Shown: positions 18,440 to 25,992 of the stretch, piece after piece
How positions within the stretch are numbered: the first letter of the stretch is position 1
Layout of the letters: every line of letters begins with the position of its first letter
Assembly: GCF_900129035.1 (NCBI RefSeq)
Contig: NZ_FQTW01000003.1
Span: forward strand, 124,001 to 188,000
DNA: 64,000 nucleotides
Direction of reading: 5' to 3'
From: Psychroflexus salarius
Lineage (GTDB): Bacteria; Bacteroidota; Bacteroidia; Flavobacteriales; Flavobacteriaceae
Notes under the pieces: generated by a model
The model's input: the letters and a program-made list of their open reading frames with translations, nothing else
Database searches by the model: none
What the model was told of the DNA's origin: nothing
Position numbers and translations under genes: made by a program

Positions 18440-19095
18440 GCTTCATCTATCTGTAAATACCATTCTTGCTTAAATCTTTCAACAAAATTTAGCATGTAAT
18501 TATGGCGTTTTTGGGCTATTTTTTTTGCGGATTTAGTGTGCATTTGATCTTTTAATAATAAAAGTTTTTCATCAAAATGATTTAAAGTTGGTGCTTTAGA
18601 TGCCTTATATTCAGCTTTAGATTGTTGAGGTTTTGAAGGGATTTCTGGATTATATAAAGCTCTGTTTTTATAACCACCAAAATTAAAAGCTCTAGCAATT
18701 CCAATAGCGCCCATCGCATCTAAACGATCTGCATCTTGAAGGATTTTTAAATCATCTGAAGTATAACTAGCCGCTTCTGTTTTAAATGAAATATGTTTAA
18801 TAATTAATTTAACTTCATTAATAACTGCATCATTTACCGCATGCTTTTCTAAAAATTGACCGGCGATTTGAGGTCCTAAATCTTCGTTTCCATCATGAAA
18901 TTTTGCATCAGCAATGTCATGTAATAAAGCACCTAATTTAATGATGAGTAAATCGTTGATACCTTCTTTTTGAGCTATATGAAGTGCTAATTGATAAACA
19001 CGCTGAATATGAAACCAATCGTGACCAGCTTCTGCATCAGATAATTTATGCTTAACAAATTGTTTGGTTGTTTTTATTAATTCTAATTCAGTCAT
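18436..19095 (-). CDS. HD-domain phosphohydrolase
   Basis: A cytoplasmic metal-dependent phosphohydrolase. HD motif residues are His25 in GHDWFH and the pair in GALLHDIADAKFHDG, with a later DADRLDAMGAIG aspartate. The length, about 219 residues, and the HDWFHIQRVYQLA start resemble YedJ-like HD proteins. The substrate is unknown. I prefer the ATG at 19095 to the GTG one codon earlier. It overlaps the end of the acetyltransferase gene upstream and runs tail-to-tail into the response regulator, sharing stop-codon bases. Confidence 0.85.
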   Translation of the reverse strand: MTELELIKTTKQFVKHKLSDAEAGHDWFHIQRVYQLALHIAQKEGINDLLIIKLGALLHDIADAKFHDGNEDLGPQIAGQFLEKHAVNDAVINEVKLIIKHISFKTEAASYTSDDLKILQDADRLDAMGAIGIARAFNFGGYKNRALYNPEIPSKPQQSKAEYKASKAPTLNHFDEKLLLLKDQMHTKSAKKIAQKRHNYMLNFVERFKQEWYLQIDEA

Positions 19096-19531
19096 CACGT
19101 TTCATGGCTATATGAGGAATTCCATCTTCTAAATAACCTTTACCAAAGGCTATAAATTGATGCTGTTCATAAAATTTTATTAAGTATTGTTGCGCAGATA
19201 TTTTAATGGGCTGATTTGTATAGTTCTCCTGGCAAAATTTAATACAAGTCTGCATTAATTGATGACCTAATTTTTGACCTCTAAATGATTCTTTTACAAT
19301 TACGCGGCCAATGCTTAATTCTTTAAAATAAGCCTTTGGTGGTAATATCCTGGCGTACGCAGCTAAAATATTATTTTTGAAGAACATCACATGTTGTGCC
19401 TTCTGGTCATAAGCATCAATATCTTGGTAAACACAATCTTGTTCAACAACAAAAACTTCTGAACGTAATTGTAAAATGGCATATAATTGTTTGATATTGA
19501 GTTGTTTAAAATCTAAAATTTGTATTTGCAT
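19088..19531 (-). CDS. ElaA-like GNAT N-acetyltransferase
   Basis: A 147-residue GNAT-fold acetyltransferase. LYAILQLRSEVFVVEQDCVYQDIDAYD is the N-terminal signature of the ElaA subfamily (split here as LYAILQLRSEVFVVEQ and DCVYQDIDAYD). The acetyl-CoA loop region reads IGRVIVKESFRGQKLGHQLM, and SAQQYLIKFYEQHQFIAFG closes the fold. The natural substrate is not known. It is the second gene of a minus-strand row (CDF transporter, acetyltransferase, HD hydrolase), 2 bases after the transporter gene and overlapping the hydrolase gene. Confidence 0.85.
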   Translation of the reverse strand: MQIQILDFKQLNIKQLYAILQLRSEVFVVEQDCVYQDIDAYDQKAQHVMFFKNNILAAYARILPPKAYFKELSIGRVIVKESFRGQKLGHQLMQTCIKFCQENYTNQPIKISAQQYLIKFYEQHQFIAFGKGYLEDGIPHIAMKRDD

Positions 19532-19533
19532 GA

Positions 19534-20421
19534 TTAATCTTGAACTATAATATTTTTATCGTCGGTTTTATTAAACTCTGGCTGAATATTAATATGATTA
19601 ATGCCGTACTTTTCAAGTAAAGTAACTTCAATTTGTTCTAAAATCGCTTCAAACTCTGTAATTGAAATATCTTCACTTAAATCTATTTCAGCTTCAAGAT
19701 GAATTTCAGCTTCATTCAATTGCCATATATGAACGTGATGCATGTGTTTAACATGATCAAGTTGATTAATATCATTAACTAATTCATCTATTTCTATAGA
19801 TTCTGGCGTAAATAACATTAATACGCTAAATGAATTCCGCAAGAGTTTAATACCAACAATAATAAGGTAAATAGCAATCGCTGCGGTTAAAAAACTATCA
19901 ACCCAGAATAAGCTATAGAATTTCATCAATAAACCACCAATTAACACAGCTACTGATGCAAGCATATCGGTAAACAAATGGGCATAAGCTGAAGCTAAAT
20001 TCATGTTCTTTTTACGATCATTTAATAGTAATAAAACGCTTAAACCGTTGCCAACTATAGCTAAAACTGAAAGCCAAATTACCAAAGTAGAATCGATAGA
20101 TTGAGGTTTTAAAAAACGCTCTACAGCTTCAATAATTAAGATAATAGCAATTACTATTAATGTTGAAGCATTTATAAAAGCAGCAATAATTTCGGCACGT
20201 TTATAACCAAAAGTTTTACCTAATGAAGCATCTTTTTTAGAAAAATTAGCGGCAACATAACTTATAATTAAAGACACAACATCAGTAAAATTATGTAAAG
20301 CATCAGACAGTAAAGCTAAACTACCACTAAGTAAACCACCTATAATTTGGGCTAATGTAATACCGATGTTAAGTAAAATACTTACACCTAATTTTTTTTG
20401 GGAATGGTGGTGATGCGTCAT
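19534..20421 (-). CDS. Cation diffusion facilitator (Zn/Co/Cd efflux) transporter
   Basis: A 295-residue inner-membrane metal/proton antiporter of the CzcD/ZitB type. Six hydrophobic segments fall between residues 12 and 205. The metal-site HxxxD pairs are H43/D47 in DALHNFTD and the HLFTD pair in transmembrane helix 5. A cytoplasmic C-terminal domain (HMHHVHIWQL, IHLEAEIDL) follows from about 205. The protein begins with a histidine run (MTHHHH), which may bind metal. It probably exports zinc. Regulation is not visible. Confidence 0.9.
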   Translation of the reverse strand: MTHHHHSQKKLGVSILLNIGITLAQIIGGLLSGSLALLSDALHNFTDVVSLIISYVAANFSKKDASLGKTFGYKRAEIIAAFINASTLIVIAIILIIEAVERFLKPQSIDSTLVIWLSVLAIVGNGLSVLLLLNDRKKNMNLASAYAHLFTDMLASVAVLIGGLLMKFYSLFWVDSFLTAAIAIYLIIVGIKLLRNSFSVLMLFTPESIEIDELVNDINQLDHVKHMHHVHIWQLNEAEIHLEAEIDLSEDISITEFEAILEQIEVTLLEKYGINHINIQPEFNKTDDKNIIVQD

Positions 20422-20428
20422 TTAAAAT

Positions 20429-20860
20429 TTATTGACAAGCAATTTTTCCAATACGATTTTGGTGGCGACCACCTTCAAATTCAGTTTCTAAAAAAGTAGT
20501 GACAAATTGAAGCGCTTGCTGCTCAGATACAAATCGCGCTGGAATACTCAAAACATTTGCATTATTATGTTGACGCGCTAGTGCCACAATCTCTTTAGTC
20601 CAACACAAAGCTGAACGAATACCTTGATGTTTATTGGCGGTCATATTTGCACCATTGCCGCTACCACAAATAATAATACCAAATTGGGCTTCACCATTTT
20701 CAACATCTTGAGCAACAGGATGAATAAAATCTGGATAATCTACACTTTCAGTTGAATCGGTTCCATGGTTAATCACTCTAATACCTTTAGCTTTTAATTG
20801 ATTTAAAACACTCATTTTGTAGGCTGTACCTGCGTGATCGTTTCCTATTGAAATTGTCAT
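20429..20860 (-). CDS. rpiB: Ribose-5-phosphate isomerase B
   Basis: RpiB interconverts ribose 5-phosphate and ribulose 5-phosphate in the pentose phosphate pathway. From the ATG at 20860 the protein (about 143 residues, normal length) starts MTISIGNDHAGTAYK, has DYPDFIHPVA near residue 44 and IICGSGNGANMTANKHQGIR (the substrate loop with the Cys proton-transfer residue), then ALARQHNNANVLSIPARF. A longer frame opening at 20878 is ruled out because that codon falls inside the -7 box. It lies 7 bases before the CDF gene and borders the AT-rich putative origin region. Confidence 0.9.
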   Translation of the reverse strand: MTISIGNDHAGTAYKMSVLNQLKAKGIRVINHGTDSTESVDYPDFIHPVAQDVENGEAQFGIIICGSGNGANMTANKHQGIRSALCWTKEIVALARQHNNANVLSIPARFVSEQQALQFVTTFLETEFEGGRHQNRIGKIACQ

Positions 20861-20875
20861 GATATGATTTTTGAA

Positions 20876-20883
20876 CAAAAATA
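20876..20883 (-). promoter_or_regulatory. -7 box for rpiB
   Basis: The minus strand reads TATTTTTG, matching TAnnTTTG, 15 bases before the chosen rpiB ATG. Its position rules out the alternative start at 20878. Confidence 0.55.
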
Positions 20884-21464
20884 AAGATTAGTAATTTGAA
20901 ATAATGACTTTTTAAAATATAAATTTAAATATCTAATTATCAATACTTTAAATAATTAAAATCCATTGTTAATAACTTTTAAACTTCAGTTGATTTTCAA
21001 GACTTTAGTTATCAACAATTTTGTTAATAAGTCAACTGTAAAAACTGAAAAGAAAATTTTGATAAACAACAAATTTATCTATATGAAATTTATAATTTAA
21101 TATCAAATTGATAAGTCCCTAAATTTTAAAAAACTTATCAGCACTTATTAACCAGTTTTCAACAAGAGTTTTAATTGAAGTTTTAAAATAAAATAACTAA
21201 GCATCAACTTTAAAAGTTGTGAATAACTTATACTAAATAATTGATCATCAGCTATTAAAAATTAACAATCTCATCACAAATCTGTTGAAGAAATTTAAAC
21301 TTTAATTAACACAACTAAATTCTAATAAAGTTTTACTGAAATTAACACGCAATAATCATCATTATTTAGTTTTTTAAAATTTAAAGAAAGAAAAATAAGA
21401 TGATATATAATGTGAATAACTTTGAAAAAATAGATTGAATTGAATTTTAGTTTTATTGACTTGC
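20884..21464. other. AT-rich gene-free region with DnaA-box-like motifs (candidate replication origin)
   Basis: About 580 bases hold no credible gene and are much richer in A+T than the neighbouring coding sequence. Two exact minus-strand matches to TTATNCACA occur at 21218-21226 and 21411-21419. Near matches are TTATCAACA (21009-21017), TTATTAACA on the minus strand (20967-20975 and 21022-21030), TTATCAGCA (21135-21143) and TTATTAACC (21145-21153). Origin-type gene context (rnpA and mnmG, and two parS-like sites 11-13 kb away) fits, but dnaA is not in the window. AT-rich DNA gives chance near-matches, so this is a hypothesis. Confidence 0.4.
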
Positions 21465-21472
21465 TATCTTTG
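21465..21472 (+). promoter_or_regulatory. -7 box for queD
   Basis: TATCTTTG matches TAnnTTTG exactly, 19 bases before the queD ATG. A TTG at 21440-21442 lies 22 bases upstream and could serve as the -33 element. Confidence 0.6.
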
Positions 21473-21491
21473 CAATCTATTAAAAACTATT

Positions 21492-21941
21492 ATGGCGAAG
21501 ATTAGAATAACCAAACAATTTACTTTTGAAACAGCGCATGCTTTATACGGTTACGACGGCAAATGTAAAAACATTCACGGCCATTCCTACAAGTTAGATG
21601 TTACTGTAATCGGCCAACCAATAGCCGATACAAGCAATGTTAAATGCGGTATGGTTATAGATTTTGGCGATTTAAAAAAAATCGTTAAAACTGAAGTCGT
21701 CGATGTGATGGATCACGCCATAGTTTTAAATCAACACACACCACATATTCAGTTAGCAGACGATTTAAAAAAAACTGGCCATAATGTCGTTTTAGTCGAT
21801 TATCAACCTACAAGTGAAAACATGGTCATAGATTTTGCTAATCGCATTCAATCTAAATTATCTTCAGAGCTAAGTTTACATAGCCTAAAACTTCGTGAAA
21901 CTGAAACTGCTTTTGCTGAGTGGTACGCCAGTGATAATTAA
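21492..21941 (+). CDS. queD: 6-carboxytetrahydropterin synthase (QueD/PTPS family)
   Basis: The family converts dihydroneopterin triphosphate to 6-carboxy-tetrahydropterin in queuosine synthesis, or makes 6-pyruvoyl-tetrahydropterin. From the ATG at 21492 the 149-residue protein shows zinc ligands His16 (FETAHAL), His29 and His31 (NIHGHSY), and catalytic Cys25. The C-terminal ETETAFAEWY carries the conserved substrate-binding Glu. The longer reading from 21456 starts upstream of the -7 box and is rejected. No other queuosine genes are adjacent, so the precise product is inferred from Cys25 and length. Confidence 0.85.
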   Translation: MAKIRITKQFTFETAHALYGYDGKCKNIHGHSYKLDVTVIGQPIADTSNVKCGMVIDFGDLKKIVKTEVVDVMDHAIVLNQHTPHIQLADDLKKTGHNVVLVDYQPTSENMVIDFANRIQSKLSSELSLHSLKLRETETAFAEWYASDN

Positions 21942-22123
21942 GTCTCTTATAAAGTTAAATACTTTTTTATAAGATAGCTTTAATGAAGTAGAGTAGATGC
22001 AGCCTATTTTAAGCTTAACTACAACCAATTTTATTTATCTTATTTTATGGGAGATTTGGTATTATATCAATTCTTAACATTTACTTGAGTTTTATCAAGC
22101 TTAGATTGCCGTATTTTTAAAGT

Positions 22124-23719
22124 ATGAAGTTATTTGCTGAGCTTGTTAAAACCATAGATAGCACTAATAAAACCAATGCTAAGGTTGAAGCTTTAGCTCA
22201 TTATTTTAAAACAGCGCCAGATCAAGATAAAGTCTGGACCATTGCTATTTTATCACATCGGCGACCAAAACGACCAATAAACTCTACTTTAATTAGAGAA
22301 TACGCTTCCAAACTCGCTAATATTCCACTCTGGTTATTTGAAGAATCTTACCATATTGTTGGTGATTTAGCTGAAACCATTGCACTTGTTGTTCCTTCAT
22401 CTTCCAATAATTCAGATAAAACTTTAACGCAATTTATCAATGAAATTATTGCTTTAAAATCAAGCTCCGAAACCAAAAAAAAAGATTATCTCATAACTAA
22501 TTGGCAAAACTTAAATTATTACGAACGTTTTGTGTTTACTAAACTTATTACCGGCGGATTTAGAATAGGTGTTAGTCAGAAATTAATGACTAGAGCATTG
22601 TCTAAAGCCACTGAAATTGATGAGGAAACCTTAGCTTTTAAATTGATGGGAAATTGGAAACCTACTGAACTTTCTTTTCAAGAATTAATTTTAGAACCTA
22701 ACCCAAAGGCTGATTTATCAAAACCTTATCCTTTTTACTTAGCTTACCCAGTTGAAGATGATGTCGTGAATACAAAAAACGTCTCACAGTTTTATTTTGA
22801 GCATAAATGGGATGGTATTCGCGCACAAATTATTTGTCGTCAAAACGAATGTTTTGTGTGGAGTCGTGGTGAAGAATTAGTGACCCATCAATTTCCAGAA
22901 TTTAAGAGATTTGCTGAAATTTTACCAGATGATACTGTTTTAGACGGTGAAATTTTAGCCTTTCCAAATCAAAGTATTGGCGATTTTAAAGACCTTCAAC
23001 AGCGCATCAATCGTAAAACTGTTTCTAAAAAGATGCTGCAAAAAATCCCTGTAATCTTTAAAGCTTACGATTTGTTAGAGTTTAATAATCAAGATATTAG
23101 ATCACAATCTTATCAAGAACGGCGACGTTTATTAGACCATTTATACATAACTTACCATTCAGAAATTAAAGCCTTTCATTTATCGCATCTTATGCAATTT
23201 AAATCTTGGCAAGACGCAGTCAATGAGCGCGAAACAGCAAGAGAAAAAAAATCTGAAGGCTTGATGATCAAACGTTCTGCATCAAGCTATGGTGTTGGAC
23301 GTAAAAAAGGCGATTGGTATAAATGGAAATCTGACCCATTTACCATCGATGCTGTTTTAACTTATGCAATGCGCGGTCATGGTCGGCGAAGTAACTTATT
23401 TACAGATTATACCTTTGCCTTATGGGATAACAACCATGAAAATCTTGTTACTTTTGCTAAAGCTTATTCAGGCTTAACAGATGCCGAATTTAAAGAAATT
23501 GATAAATGGATTAAAGCCAACACATTAGAGCGTTTTGGTCCGGTGAGAAGTGTAAAACCACATCATGTTTTTGAAATTGCCTTTGAAGGTATAGCTACAT
23601 CTAAACGGCATAAAAGTGGGGTTGCTACTAGATTTCCTAGAATTGTACGCTGGCGAAAAGATAAACCCACAACCGAAGCTAATACTTTAGAAGAATTGAA
23701 AGCTTTAATACCTAAATAA
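22124..23719 (+). CDS. ATP-dependent DNA ligase
   Basis: A 531-residue ligase of the bacterial LigB/LigC-like ATP-dependent type, sealing nicks in duplex DNA. The N-terminal helical DNA-binding domain (1-200) is followed by the nucleotidyltransferase motif I EHKWDGIRA with Lys228 as the AMP acceptor. Motif III is LDGEILAF, motif IV SEGLMIKRS, and motif V WYKWKSDP. An OB-fold domain follows with RFGPVRSVKPHHVFEIAFEG and RFPRIVRWR. In many Bacteroidota this ligase is clustered with a ligase-associated exonuclease, helicase and phosphoesterase. None of these is next to it here. The essential NAD-dependent ligase is expected elsewhere. Confidence 0.9.
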   Translation: MKLFAELVKTIDSTNKTNAKVEALAHYFKTAPDQDKVWTIAILSHRRPKRPINSTLIREYASKLANIPLWLFEESYHIVGDLAETIALVVPSSSNNSDKTLTQFINEIIALKSSSETKKKDYLITNWQNLNYYERFVFTKLITGGFRIGVSQKLMTRALSKATEIDEETLAFKLMGNWKPTELSFQELILEPNPKADLSKPYPFYLAYPVEDDVVNTKNVSQFYFEHKWDGIRAQIICRQNECFVWSRGEELVTHQFPEFKRFAEILPDDTVLDGEILAFPNQSIGDFKDLQQRINRKTVSKKMLQKIPVIFKAYDLLEFNNQDIRSQSYQERRRLLDHLYITYHSEIKAFHLSHLMQFKSWQDAVNERETAREKKSEGLMIKRSASSYGVGRKKGDWYKWKSDPFTIDAVLTYAMRGHGRRSNLFTDYTFALWDNNHENLVTFAKAYSGLTDAEFKEIDKWIKANTLERFGPVRSVKPHHVFEIAFEGIATSKRHKSGVATRFPRIVRWRKDKPTTEANTLEELKALIPK

Positions 23720-23749
23720 CACATTCAGGTCTAGATGAAAATTTAATCT

Positions 23750-25360
23750 TTAAGGCTTTAAAGTGCTTTGGTATTTCTTGGTGTTATTCAACAGGTCAAC
23801 CGCTGTTTTAACAGTTTCGCCATACTTTACATGATATTGATAAACGCCTTCTTCAAAATATTGATGTTTTACCAATTCTTGATGTAATAACAATTCTATC
23901 GCTTCAGCTGATTGTTGAAGTAAATCATCTTCTATTGAAGCTAGTTGGTCTTCTAAATCTTCAATTTGACGATTAATTTCTTGTAAAATAGCTTCATTTT
24001 CAGCTGAAGTTTTTAGTTGTTGTAATTGTACTTCAGTTTTGGTTTGATAGTTAAAATCGACATCATTTAAATAAGACTTAAAATCTTTTACTAAATTCAT
24101 CTGAGCAATTTCATCTAAACTCATTTCTGCTTTAGATTGTTTTAAAATAAAATTGAAGATTTGATTTTTATTAACCAAATCTTTTACAAAAGCAGACTGT
24201 TGGTCTTGGTTTAATAACACATCTGGCATTACACCGCCACCGCTAAATACATCACGACCATTTTTGGTTGTAAATTTTTGGTAGGTATCTTCTGTTTTTC
24301 TAACTGCTTCGCCATCAATATAATCTAAAGCTTGAATACTTCTACCACTTGGTGTATAATAGCGTGAAATGGTAATTTTAGCTTGCGTACCATAATTGAG
24401 CGGTTTAGGTCTTTGAACCAAGCCTTTACCAAAACTGCGATGCCCAATAATAACACCACGATCTAAATCTTGAAGGCTACCAGAGACAATTTCACTAGCC
24501 GAAGCACTGCTAGAGTTGATTAAAACAGCGACCGGAATTTGGGTATCTAGAGCACGATTTTGAGTAACATAAGTGCGATTATACTTTTCGATAATCGATT
24601 TTGTCGTGACAATAGTAGTGCCTTTTTCTACAAAAATATTTACAATATTGATGGCTTCAGAAAGTAAACCGCCAGGATTATTTCGTAAATCAAGAATAAT
24701 AGAAGTTGCGCCTTGTTCCTTTAAATCAGCAAAAGCCTCAATAACTTCATCAGAAGCTGAACGGCTAAATTGTGATAACACTATATAACCAGATTGATCG
24801 ACTAACTTATAAAATGGAACCGCTATTTTTTTATCGCGTTCACGGGTAATTTGTAGTGTTTTTGTGCTGTTATTTCGTTTAATAGTTAGTTTTACTTTGC
24901 TACCAGGCTTTCCTTTTAACAAAGTTCCCGCGTCATCTTGGTATTGGTCAATGCGTACTTGATTAATTTGAATAATTTCATCACCAATTTGGAGTCCACT
25001 TTGGTTTGCAGGGCTATTTTTTTTAACCGATTTAACCAAGAGTTGGTCACTAAATACATCGACTTGAATACCAATCCCCGAAAAATTTGCTGCATAGTTT
25101 AATTTACCATTCTGCACTTCTTGTTCATTGTAATAAACCGTGTACGGATCTAAATCTGCTAACATTGCTGTTATAGCGGTGTCCATCAATTCAGCAGGAT
25201 TTACTTCATCTACATAATTCATATTAATTTCTTTATACAAATTCGTGAAGATTTCAATTTGTTTGGCAATTTCAAAGAAGTCGTTTTTAATAGATTTAAA
25301 ACTGAACAAGCTCAAACCTAGAATTGAAATGAGGCTGAATATGATAAATGTTTTTTTCAT
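23750..25360 (-). CDS. S41-family C-terminal processing peptidase
   Basis: A 536-residue envelope serine protease of the CtpA/Prc type. An N-terminal signal-anchor (MKKTFIIFSLISILGLSLFSF) is followed by a short helical region, a PDZ domain (about 88-175, SGIGIQVDV, PANQSGLQIGDEI) and the S41 core. The nucleophile is probably Ser287 in NSSSASASEI and the general base Lys312 in SFGKGLVQ. A C-terminal coiled-coil extension of about 150 residues (LEDQLASIEDDLL) ends the protein. Its start overlaps the end of rnpA by 4 bases, a pairing I recall as common in Bacteroidota. Confidence 0.9.
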   Translation of the reverse strand: MKKTFIIFSLISILGLSLFSFKSIKNDFFEIAKQIEIFTNLYKEINMNYVDEVNPAELMDTAITAMLADLDPYTVYYNEQEVQNGKLNYAANFSGIGIQVDVFSDQLLVKSVKKNSPANQSGLQIGDEIIQINQVRIDQYQDDAGTLLKGKPGSKVKLTIKRNNSTKTLQITRERDKKIAVPFYKLVDQSGYIVLSQFSRSASDEVIEAFADLKEQGATSIILDLRNNPGGLLSEAINIVNIFVEKGTTIVTTKSIIEKYNRTYVTQNRALDTQIPVAVLINSSSASASEIVSGSLQDLDRGVIIGHRSFGKGLVQRPKPLNYGTQAKITISRYYTPSGRSIQALDYIDGEAVRKTEDTYQKFTTKNGRDVFSGGGVMPDVLLNQDQQSAFVKDLVNKNQIFNFILKQSKAEMSLDEIAQMNLVKDFKSYLNDVDFNYQTKTEVQLQQLKTSAENEAILQEINRQIEDLEDQLASIEDDLLQQSAEAIELLLHQELVKHQYFEEGVYQYHVKYGETVKTAVDLLNNTKKYQSTLKP

Positions 25361-25716
25361 GACTTTAATTGATTTAAGAATGAAATATGGCGTTTAACCG
25401 CCTTAAAAATCTGCTCAAATTGAAGCTGTTGAGGTGATGTATAAATAAACATCATATTAAAATGTACCTTTTGTTGAAGTTCATGTTTCTGTAAACGAAA
25501 AGCCTCACGTATTTGTCTTTTAATTTTATTGCGGTCAACAGCATGTTTATGTAAGCGTTTTGGCACAACTACAGCAAATTGATGATGTGTATTAGTCGTG
25601 ATTTCGTATTGTAACTTTAAAGGAAAAGCCTTGTTAAATTGCCGTTGACTAAACAAGCGGTCAATGGCTTTTCTTGACTTTAAACGTTCAGTTTTATAAA
25701 TAGTTTGTTTAGCCAT
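25357..25716 (-). CDS. rnpA: Ribonuclease P protein component
   Basis: RnpA is the protein cofactor of RNase P, which matures tRNA 5' ends. The 119-residue basic protein shows the N-terminal TERLKSRKAIDRLFSQ and the RNR-type signature VDRNKIKRQIREAFR near residues 74-88, both diagnostic. rpmH, its usual upstream partner, is not present here. The upstream region holds a near-consensus -7 sequence (CATCTTTG on the minus strand). The gene is often close to the replication origin in bacteria, which is relevant for the AT-rich region 4 kb away. Confidence 0.92.
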   Translation of the reverse strand: MAKQTIYKTERLKSRKAIDRLFSQRQFNKAFPLKLQYEITTNTHHQFAVVVPKRLHKHAVDRNKIKRQIREAFRLQKHELQQKVHFNMMFIYTSPQQLQFEQIFKAVKRHISFLNQLKS

Positions 25717-25992
25717 GTTTTTAAAAGCACAAAGATGCTAATAAATACTCAAATTCGATTTCTTTCTACTTAAATTACGAAATAGGTTTTAGTTATAAAT
25801 ATCAGTTAGGCTTTATAATTTATAGATTTACTAATTATAAATAGTATCAATTATTAAAAAGCAGATAAAAGCCTTATAATATTAATTTTTTGTTAAATTA
25901 ATTCTACGATAACGTTTTCGTAATGCCTCAATTTTTTGTTTTTAGTTCTTCTTTTCTTTACTTTATATTAACATTAACTTAAATCAATAGAT

